Origin: Acidobacteriota bacterium
GTDB taxonomy: Bacteria > Acidobacteriota > Vicinamibacteria > Vicinamibacterales > UBA823
DNA length: 5,117 nt
NCBI GenBank assembly: GCA_003509065.1
Contig: DODG01000193.1
Location: forward strand, 1,530 to 6,646
Reading direction: 5' to 3'
Shown here: positions 1-5,117 of the stretch, in pieces
Layout: every line of letters begins with the position of its first letter
How positions within the stretch are numbered: the first letter of the stretch is position 1
Notes under the pieces: generated by a model
What the model was told of the DNA's origin: nothing
Seen by the model: only the letters and a program-made list of their open reading frames with translations
The model's database searches: none
Made by a program: the position numbers and the translations under genes

Positions 1-765
1 ATGATTTATTACCCCTTATCAGTTTTGATGTTGACAGGGATTCGAGACATTCTTGTTATTTCGACGCCGTTGGATACGCCAAGCTATGAGCGATTACTGG
101 GTGATGGAAGTCAGTGGGGCATCAACATCTCCTATGCGGTACAGGCGGCACCGGAAGGGATTGCCCAGGCCTTCATTTTGGGGGCGGAATTCATTGGTGC
201 CGGGAATTGTTCGCTGGTCCTGGGCGACAATATTTTTTACGGAGCTAATTTCAGCGCACGACTCCGTCAGGCAGCTGAACTTAAGAAGGGTGGGCGAGTG
301 TTCGCGTACCCTGTGCATGATCCCGAGCGATACGGTGTGGTCTCCTTTGACGAAGACGGAACTGCTGTTGACCTGGAGGAGAAGCCCAAGCATCCCAAAT
401 CGCGATATGCGGTTACTGGTCTGTATTTTTACGATAACCAGGTGGTAGACATTGCTCGCTCACTGATCCCATCAGAACGTGGTGAACTCGAGATTACGGA
501 CGTCAATCAACACTATCTCGATCGTGGGGAGTTGACTGTTGAGGTCCTTGGTCGGGGAATGGCGTGGCTCGATACCGGTACACATGATTCATTACTTCAG
601 GCCTCGAATTTCATCGAGGCGATAGAGAGTCGACAAGGTATGAAGGTGGCGTGCCCTGAAGAGATTGCGTTTGGGATGGACTATATTGATCGCGAGCAAT
701 TAAACGCGCTAATTAGCGATATGGGTGATACTGGTTACGCAGATTACCTGCGTCACTTGGAATAA
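1..765 (+). CDS. rmlA: Glucose-1-phosphate thymidylyltransferase RmlA, 5' end cut by window edge
   Basis: RmlA joins dTTP and glucose-1-phosphate to give dTDP-glucose and pyrophosphate in the cytoplasm, the first step towards dTDP-L-rhamnose and other dTDP-deoxysugars. The visible 254 residues match the family almost throughout: LGDNIFYG at 74-81 (metal/substrate Asp), DPERYGVV at 107-114, EEKP at 126-129, [10 protein letters not shown] at 136-145, GELEITDVN at 161-169 and WLDTGTH at 189-195 (second metal-binding Asp). The ATG at base 1 is not the real start. The opening MIYYPLS corresponds to about residue 36 of Escherichia coli RmlA, so roughly 35 residues, including the GGxGTRLxPxT nucleotide-binding loop, lie left of the window. 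Adding them gives about 289 residues, normal for the family. The gene ends cleanly with TAA and nothing suggests it is broken. The exact end product of the dTDP-sugar pathway cannot be told, since rmlB, rmlC and rmlD are not visible. Confidence 0.96.
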   Translation: MIYYPLSVLMLTGIRDILVISTPLDTPSYERLLGDGSQWGINISYAVQAAPEGIAQAFILGAEFIGAGNCSLVLGDNIFYGANFSARLRQAAELKKGGRVFAYPVHDPERYGVVSFDEDGTAVDLEEKPKHPKSRYAVTGLYFYDNQVVDIARSLIPSERGELEITDVNQHYLDRGELTVEVLGRGMAWLDTGTHDSLLQASNFIEAIESRQGMKVACPEEIAFGMDYIDREQLNALISDMGDTGYADYLRHLE

Positions 766-786
766 ATCGATCTTATGAGTGCGCAA

Positions 787-844
787 AGGGGATCGAATTC
801 CAATGGGCCTAAGAATAGGACGCATCTAATTGTTCGATACCCCT
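787..844 (+). promoter_or_regulatory. Inverted repeat in the rmlA-wzm spacer, possible RNA regulatory stem
   Basis: AGGGGATCGAA (787-797) pairs perfectly with TTCGAT-A-CCCCT (833-844), giving 11 base pairs with one bulged A at 839. A small nested hairpin, CCTA/TAGG with loop AGAA (808-819), sits inside the loop. The right arm is not followed by a T-run, so this is not a standard intrinsic terminator. Its CCCC (840-843) can instead pair with GGGG at 860-863 just before wzm, so the two structures exclude each other. The pairing is seen directly in the sequence; a regulatory role is inference. It could also be an RNA end-protecting or processing stem after rmlA. Confidence 0.5.
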
Positions 845-872
845 GATTTCTCCATGAGTGGGGTTTTATTTT
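839..872 (+). terminator. Possible weak terminator or ribosome-site sequestering hairpin before wzm
   Basis: ACCCC (839-843) can pair with GGGGT (860-864), with a 16-base loop containing a short CTC/GAG stem (850-858), and is followed directly by TTTTATTTT. This resembles a short intrinsic terminator, but the main stem is only 5 base pairs. GGGG at 860-863 is also the best ribosome-binding candidate for wzm (GAGTGGGG at 856-863, 10 bases before the ATG at 874), so the pairing would hide that site. It competes with the 787-844 stem for the same CCCC. The role as terminator, attenuator or chance pairing is unresolved. Confidence 0.35.
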
Positions 873-873
873 G

Positions 874-1668
874 ATGACGATTTTTCATGGCGTGACCAAG
901 CATTGGCAGCTGGTCTATGCCATTACTCGGCGCAACATATTAACGCGTTATCGAGGCTCATTCCTTGGGCTCCTGTGGTCGCTGGTGACTCCGTTGCTCC
1001 GGTTATGTATCTATACATTTGTCTTCGGCACAATTTTGAGTGTCCGATGGCCGAACCAATCGGGCGGCACGTTAGATTTCTCAGCAGTGCTTTTTGCTGG
1101 ACTGATTTGCCACGCTTTTGCGGCTGAAGTCTTAGTGCAGTCGACCAATCTAATAATAGGCAACCGGCAATATGTTAAGAAGGTTATTTTCCCTCTAGAG
1201 AGTTTGCCTTGGGTGGTTGTTCTGGCAGCGCTGTTTCAGTTGATTATTAGTAGCGCAGTGCTCGTCGTGTATGTTTTTATTCTCAAGGCAGAACTGTCTT
1301 GGACGATAGTCTTCTTGCCGTTGCCTTTTTGTGCATTGGCATTAATGATGTTGGCGATCGCGTGGGTGATCTCGGCGACGGCTGTTTTTGTGCGTGATGT
1401 AGACCAGGTTGTCGACTTAGCGACGATAGGATTGCTTTTTCTAAGTCCAATATTTTTCCCGGTTTCCGCGTTGCCTGAAATGCTGCAACCGTTTATCTAC
1501 CTGAATCCGATCTCGTTTATTGTCGAGCAAGTCAGAGTGATATTGTTACATGGGGAAATGCCAGATCTGGTTGGACTTTTACAGTACGGGGTAATTAGTT
1601 TGATCGCATGCCGGATTTCTCTGGGTTGGTTTCAGCGGCTCCGGCCAGGCTTTGCCGATGTCATCTGA
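874..1668 (+). CDS. wzm: ABC-2 type polysaccharide export permease (Wzm family)
   Basis: Inner-membrane subunit of an ABC exporter that moves undecaprenyl-diphosphate-linked O-antigen or a similar glycan to the periplasm, working as a dimer with the Wzt ATPase. The 264 residues are typical for the family. Family motifs: TRYRGSFLGLLW at 24-35 before the first membrane segment, the loop NRQYVKKVIFPLESLP around 97-112, FVRDVDQVV near 172-180, LSPIFFPVSALP near 190-201, NPISFIVEQVR near 211-221, and a C-terminal GFADVI. About six hydrophobic segments are visible (roughly 33-57, 70-90, 112-137, 144-171, 180-199 and 233-252). ATG at 874 is preferred, with GAGTGGGG 10 bases upstream; a TTG at 871 in the same frame is the alternative. 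The stop overlaps the start of wzt, which points to coupled translation. The exported glycan cannot be deduced from this subunit. Confidence 0.93.
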   Translation: MTIFHGVTKHWQLVYAITRRNILTRYRGSFLGLLWSLVTPLLRLCIYTFVFGTILSVRWPNQSGGTLDFSAVLFAGLICHAFAAEVLVQSTNLIIGNRQYVKKVIFPLESLPWVVVLAALFQLIISSAVLVVYVFILKAELSWTIVFLPLPFCALALMMLAIAWVISATAVFVRDVDQVVDLATIGLLFLSPIFFPVSALPEMLQPFIYLNPISFIVEQVRVILLHGEMPDLVGLLQYGVISLIACRISLGWFQRLRPGFADVI

Positions 1669-2944
1669 GACCGTCATTACTGTGGAAAATCTCGAGAAGT
1701 CATATCGACTTTATTCTCGACCGTTTGATCGCGTGCGCGAAGCATTTTCTTTATCAAGGCACTCGTTTCATACAAATTTTCAGGCGTTGAGTGGGATTAG
1801 TTTTGAGATTAAAAAGGGTGAAACGGTTGGGTTGATCGGTCCGAATGGGTCCGGGAAATCAACTTTGCTGGAGATTCTATGCGGTACGTTAACGCCAACT
1901 AGAGGTACGGTGAAGGTTGAGGGAAAGATTGGCGGGTTGTTAGAGCTTGGGGCGGGTTTTAACCCGGAATTCACCGGTCGTGAGAATGTTTACCTCAACG
2001 GATCTATTTTTGGGTTTTCGAGGGAGGTCATAGACAACAAAATTGACGATATAGAGACTTTTGCTGACATAGGGGATTTTGTTGATCGTCCGGTGAAGAC
2101 GTATTCCAGCGGAATGTATGTTCGTTTGGCGTTCGCAGCGATGATCGGCCTAGATCCGGACATCCTAGTTATTGACGAAGCGTTGGCCGTTGGTGACGTT
2201 CGTTTTCAACGGAAATGTTATCGGCATTTTCAAGCACTTCAGAGTGCCGGGACCACGATTCTTTTTGTTAGTCATGCAGTAGACCTAATCCGAACCCACT
2301 GTAACCGTGCAATTCAGCTGGATCAGGGGAAAATCGTATCCATTGGGTTACCCAAAAAGGTGGTACAGGCATACCTTGAATCGATGTTTTTGAAAGGCAA
2401 TCCCGGCGTGGCGGCGGTCAATGAGTTAAACGTTGTCCCGGGGGAGTCTCGGAAGACAGAGAAGACGCCGCACGTTGTTCAGCGCAGCTATAACCCGGAC
2501 GAGCACCGATGGGGCGACGGGCGCGCAAAGATTGTCAGTTATTCGATAACGGCGGATGGAGTCGAAGAGCCGTTGGTATATGCGCGTGGGGCATCAGTTG
2601 AACTCCGTATGCAGGTTCATTTTTTTGAATCCCTTGGAAGCCCCATTTACGGATTGACTATCAGAACGTTAGATGGCGTGAGCGTGTTTGGGGCGAATAC
2701 ACGGAGTCGGCATCTTGTTGTGAAATCGCTGTGCGCTGGAGACGAGACCGAGATTGTCTTCAAATTTCAGTTGAATGTGCTGCCAGGTGATTACTTTATC
2801 TCTCTGGGGATCGCGGATGACGACCAGCAGAACGACCAGGTTGCAGTCGATAGGCGCTATGATATGTTGCATTTGACGGTCAAGGGTGGTCCCGATGACT
2901 TTGGTTTTGCAGAAATGCACATGATTATTTCAGAATCAGGTTAA
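1658..2944 (+). CDS. wzt: Polysaccharide export ATPase Wzt with C-terminal carbohydrate-binding domain
   Basis: Cytoplasmic ATPase that powers Wzm and, in the long form seen here, selects the glycan to export. The nucleotide-binding domain (about 1-235 of 428) has Walker A GPNGSGKST at 61-69, the Wzt-typical GGLLELGAGFNPEFTGREN segment around 92-110, signature YSSGMYVRLAF at 149-159 in place of LSGGQ (normal in this family), Walker B ILVIDE at 169-174 and H-loop His at 206. A linker of about 60 residues follows, then a beta-rich domain (about 290-418) with the Wzt C-terminal pattern, including GDETEIVFKF and VLPGDYFISLGIA. In Escherichia coli O8/O9a-type systems this domain binds the capped non-reducing chain end. 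The ATG at 1658 lies 11 bases inside wzm with AGG at 1647-1649 upstream; a TTG at 1652 is the less likely alternative. Linker DNA is much richer in G+C than its flanks. No chain-capping enzyme is visible in the window. Confidence 0.94.
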   Translation: MSSETVITVENLEKSYRLYSRPFDRVREAFSLSRHSFHTNFQALSGISFEIKKGETVGLIGPNGSGKSTLLEILCGTLTPTRGTVKVEGKIGGLLELGAGFNPEFTGRENVYLNGSIFGFSREVIDNKIDDIETFADIGDFVDRPVKTYSSGMYVRLAFAAMIGLDPDILVIDEALAVGDVRFQRKCYRHFQALQSAGTTILFVSHAVDLIRTHCNRAIQLDQGKIVSIGLPKKVVQAYLESMFLKGNPGVAAVNELNVVPGESRKTEKTPHVVQRSYNPDEHRWGDGRAKIVSYSITADGVEEPLVYARGASVELRMQVHFFESLGSPIYGLTIRTLDGVSVFGANTRSRHLVVKSLCAGDETEIVFKFQLNVLPGDYFISLGIADDDQQNDQVAVDRRYDMLHLTVKGGPDDFGFAEMHMIISESG

Positions 2945-3024
2945 GTTTTCAGCGCCTACCCTTGTGGTTGTGAAGCAGTTTCCGTGTCTTGAATTAGTAT
3001 CGGTTTGTGTAGATCTAGGTCGAA
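2945..3024. other. Convergent intergenic gap, no clear terminator
   Basis: These 80 bases separate the convergent ends of wzt (plus) and the GT2 gene (minus). I read both strands for a stem followed by a T-run and found none that is convincing. The only symmetrical element is the 8-base palindrome TAGATCTA at 3010-3017, which is too short to interpret. No reading frame or repeat of note was seen. Confidence 0.5.
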
Positions 3025-4635
3025 TCATTTCCTCATCGTTTGATCATTGGTTGTTGTTTCTTGAGTCTTAACTTGTCGCCGGCACAGCCAACCAAACCAA
3101 TCAAAATGATAGGTGAGCGAAGCAAGCGCCATGTAAAGATCCCGGTTCCCGGTTGTGTGTCCATTCGCCTTGTCTAGAAGGTAGTAATAGAAAAGCCGGA
3201 TCCAAGTGTATTTTGAGTCGTCGTAGGACGCGAGTGCTGAGATCGCCTGTGGGGCATCCAAAGTACCTGTTCTGAGTCGAATTACCGTTGAGAACAATTG
3301 CAGACCACGGTACTGGTTCATGAATACATTCAAGAAGAAGACCCGGTAACGATTGCATAAATTGATTATGGGTGATTTCAGCATCAAAGAAGTAATTAGA
3401 ACGTGCCGGATCAACCATTCTTTGGCTGGTTTAAATTTAGTATTGTTCTCAGAAAGCGGTGAGTTTATTCCAACAACGGTGTTCCTGTATGAGTTAACGT
3501 GTGTCTGCACTGCGTGAAATTTGTCAATCAATCGTTTATTTATTGATTTCTTCGTTGAACGTATATTCTTGTCTTTATTGAAACTTGTGTGGCCTATGAT
3601 ATTGCCAGCATGTTGACGATAGTCGTACAGCGGTTCGGTTATGTATCGAATGGTGCCAGTCATGAATGCAATTAGGGCGATCCAATGATCATGGTAGGCA
3701 TCACTCACACGGTGGGGAAACGGTAGGATTGAGTCAAGTAAGGTCTTGTCGAAGAGACAGGCAGCGCCTGTGATAGTGTTTGCTGCCATTAGGACGCGTA
3801 AATTAGTGTAATTGTTCTTACGGCCTGTCCAGTATGTGTGTGAGATCGCGTTGCCGCCATAGTCCACTAATCGCATATCGCTGTAGACGAGGCTGGTGCC
3901 GTGCGAGAACGCATTAGCCAAGCGACTGAGTTTGTTCGGGTACCAATAGTCGTCCTGATCACATAACGCAACATAGTCTGTGTTTGCATTCACATAGTCG
4001 AGAGCTCTTTCGAAGTTTCTATAGAAGCCGACGTTCGTGCTATGTCGGATCAAACGAAAGCGGTCGTCTTTGTCACAAAGAATTTGCACTGAAGTCAAAA
4101 TGTGGTCGTCTGACGCATCGTCGCAGACGATGCAATTCCAATTTTTATGTGTCTGGTGAAGTAAGGAGTTCAACTGAATTTCAAGTAAGTGTATATCCGG
4201 CTGATATGTGGGTAGGCAGACTGTAATCATGTCGCTTTTCCGATTGCCATCTTGAGAGACCAGTGATGGTTGAATCCGTTCAGAACTTGGAAGGGTTGTC
4301 TTACATATCAATCCCGCTTCCTCAATACCATCTTCAAAGACTGCGCGATAGGAGAAGGAAATGTGGCGACAAGTTTTTGCAGGATCGATAATGAAATAAC
4401 CCCAAAATCCAATGTAAAGTGCATATTCTTCGCTACCATTGGTCAATGAGTTTCTTAAATCGCCTCGTCGTTCATTTAGGTACTGTACGCTTTGCCATGA
4501 ATGGTTAGAGCCAATATCCAGTGAAGTCATTTGAGGAAACGCATTGTCAATGTGCCCAGAAAAAATGAGAGCAGTTCCTGAGCCGACGGTTTCACATTCG
4601 TCTGGATACTGTTCAAATGTAACTCGATGTGTCAT
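3025..4635 (-). CDS. GT2 family glycosyltransferase with extra N- and C-terminal modules
   Basis: Probably a cytoplasmic glycosyltransferase that adds a sugar from a nucleotide donor to a growing lipid-linked glycan. The GT-A core spans about 136-345 of 536 residues: VCLPTYQP at 139-146, CDDASDD at 171-177 (nucleotide binding), DQDDYW at 226-231 (the DxD-type metal site), a DHW motif at 316-318 near the usual catalytic-base region, and QHAGN at 341-345. The core resembles bacterial rhamnosyltransferase-like GT2 enzymes, but donor and linkage cannot be read from sequence. Residues 1-130 form a separate module with alternating hydrophobic, beta-like stretches that I do not recognise. Residues 350-536 are basic and aromatic-rich with no known motif. 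The ATG at 4635 is well supported because an in-frame TGA lies 9 bases upstream, although its ribosome site is weak. It follows another glycosyltransferase gene by 47 bases, probably in one operon. The 3' half is notably A+T-rich. Confidence 0.87.
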   Translation of the reverse strand: MTHRVTFEQYPDECETVGSGTALIFSGHIDNAFPQMTSLDIGSNHSWQSVQYLNERRGDLRNSLTNGSEEYALYIGFWGYFIIDPAKTCRHISFSYRAVFEDGIEEAGLICKTTLPSSERIQPSLVSQDGNRKSDMITVCLPTYQPDIHLLEIQLNSLLHQTHKNWNCIVCDDASDDHILTSVQILCDKDDRFRLIRHSTNVGFYRNFERALDYVNANTDYVALCDQDDYWYPNKLSRLANAFSHGTSLVYSDMRLVDYGGNAISHTYWTGRKNNYTNLRVLMAANTITGAACLFDKTLLDSILPFPHRVSDAYHDHWIALIAFMTGTIRYITEPLYDYRQHAGNIIGHTSFNKDKNIRSTKKSINKRLIDKFHAVQTHVNSYRNTVVGINSPLSENNTKFKPAKEWLIRHVLITSLMLKSPIINLCNRYRVFFLNVFMNQYRGLQLFSTVIRLRTGTLDAPQAISALASYDDSKYTWIRLFYYYLLDKANGHTTGNRDLYMALASLTYHFDWFGWLCRRQVKTQETTTNDQTMRK

Positions 4636-4682
4636 CGCCTGGGCTCAATCACCAAACAGTGTTGCGTAGTCCAGAAATCGCG

Positions 4683-5117
4683 TTACTTATTGTTGTCAAA
4701 AAGGTGTTTGAGCGAGGGCGCGATCTCAAACTGTTCCGAATCGAGGGATAGATTAATGTTGTAGTAGGGGTCTCCTTTTGAAAGCAGCAGCTCATGTCGC
4801 TGTTGAAAATGTGTCACTTCAGTTTGAAATCGAGAGAGCTTCTCTGGCGTATCCTCATAACCGCGAGTGGCGGATTCTAGATGATAAGCCTGAGCGTTCG
4901 GGGTATAGACATTGAGATAGCCCGCCTCTCGAGCTCGGAGACAAAAGTCAACGTCGTTGCACGCGGTTGCGAGCGAAGTATCGAAGCCGTCGAGGATTTC
5001 AAAGACATCTCGGTCAAACATCATCAAGGCGCCAGTCACCGCGCTAACATTTTGAATGAGACTCGCTCTATGATAGTAGCCGTCGTCGCCACTTGATCGG
5101 CCTTTGTGTGAATGACC
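4683..5117 (-). CDS. GT2 family glycosyltransferase, C-terminal part only (runs off right edge)
   Basis: The frame is open to the window edge, so the 144 visible residues are the C-terminal part of a longer protein; the GTG near 5039 is internal, not a start. The fragment fits the end of a GT2 domain common in O-antigen and rhamnan synthesis enzymes: a GHSHKG...GYYHRASLIQNVSAVTGALMM stretch (1-33), the vGGFDE-like DGFD (43-46), NDVDFCLRAREAGY (54-67, containing the acidic residues near the acceptor site), YTPNAQAYHLESATRG (71-86) and DPYYNINLS (116-124) close to the end. The nucleotide-binding half and DxD motif are outside the window, so whether the protein carries further domains is unknown. 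It lies directly upstream of the complete GT2 gene on the same strand, and the two enzymes probably act on the same glycan. The sugar specificity cannot be assigned. Confidence 0.88.
   Translation of the reverse strand, partial: GHSHKGRSSGDDGYYHRASLIQNVSAVTGALMMFDRDVFEILDGFDTSLATACNDVDFCLRAREAGYLNVYTPNAQAYHLESATRGYEDTPEKLSRFQTEVTHFQQRHELLLSKGDPYYNINLSLDSEQFEIAPSLKHLFDNNK

Noticed and set aside
94..393. 99-residue minus-strand frame inside rmlA
   Set aside because: It is antisense to well-conserved RmlA coding sequence and has no recognisable domain; a shadow frame.
775..860. Seven-base direct repeat ATGAGTG at 775-781 and 854-860
   Set aside because: It is too short to separate from chance over this distance and has no further repeated context.
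854..874. Six-codon mini-ORF (MSGVLF) whose TGA overlaps the wzm ATG
   Set aside because: No ribosome-binding site precedes it, its start lies inside the 16-base loop of the putative hairpin, and so short a frame is expected by chance; not supported as a leader peptide.
858..1127. 89-residue plus-strand frame overlapping the start of wzm
   Set aside because: It lies in another frame across strongly family-typical Wzm sequence; a shadow frame.
2669..2920. 83-residue minus-strand frame in the Wzt C-terminal region
   Set aside because: It is antisense to the conserved carbohydrate-binding domain and carries no motif of its own.
3010..3017. Palindrome TAGATCTA in the convergent gap
   Set aside because: It is only 8 bases with no spacer or T-run; too short to call an operator or terminator.
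3101..3418. 105-residue minus-strand frame within the GT2 gene
   Set aside because: It is an offset frame within the longer 536-residue gene on the same strand, with no family features.
3984..4226. 80-residue plus-strand frame opposite the GT2 catalytic core
   Set aside because: It is antisense to the CDDASDD/DQDD coding region and rich in Arg, Ser and Cys, as expected for a chance frame.
4636..4682. Short open stretch between the two glycosyltransferases (ending in a TGA before the ATG at 4635), considered as a frameshift link
   Set aside because: The frame is closed by stops on both sides within a few codons of the gap and shows no family sequence, so it is not evidence of a broken fusion.

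Overview
The window is part of a polysaccharide (probably O-antigen) biosynthesis and export locus of a Gram-negative bacterium. The first gene aligns with few gaps to the enterobacterial RmlA pattern, so I lean towards a gammaproteobacterium. That is inference from remembered family sequences; no rRNA or other taxonomic marker is present. Base composition is uneven: hand counts give 39/60 G+C at 2461-2520 (the Wzt linker) and 19/60 at 3541-3600 (glycosyltransferase C-terminal part), a mosaic often seen in surface-polysaccharide loci.

Plus strand, 1-2944: three co-directional genes. The first is rmlA (glucose-1-phosphate thymidylyltransferase), cut by the left window edge so that its N-terminal nucleotide-binding motif is missing. 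A 108-base spacer follows, with an unusual pair of competing inverted repeats. Then come wzm (ABC-2 permease) and wzt (ATPase with a C-terminal carbohydrate-binding domain), which overlap by 11 bases. RmlA makes dTDP-glucose, the first step to dTDP-L-rhamnose and related dTDP-sugars. Wzm and Wzt export a finished undecaprenyl-linked glycan across the inner membrane.

Minus strand, 5117-3025: two glycosyltransferase genes converge on wzt. The upstream one is seen only as its C-terminal 144 residues, because it runs off the right edge. The downstream one is a complete 536-residue GT2 enzyme with an unrecognised N-terminal module of about 130 residues and an unrecognised C-terminal tail of about 190 residues. 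The two are 47 bases apart and probably co-transcribed.

Together the genes fit an ABC-transporter-dependent pathway: sugar nucleotide supply, cytoplasmic chain assembly by GT2 enzymes, then recognition and export of the chain by Wzm/Wzt. No RNA gene, mobile element, CRISPR array or long repeat was seen, and no gap between genes exceeds 108 bases. The gene set is a known type. The least ordinary items are the alternative hairpins before wzm and the unnamed modules of the GT2 protein.
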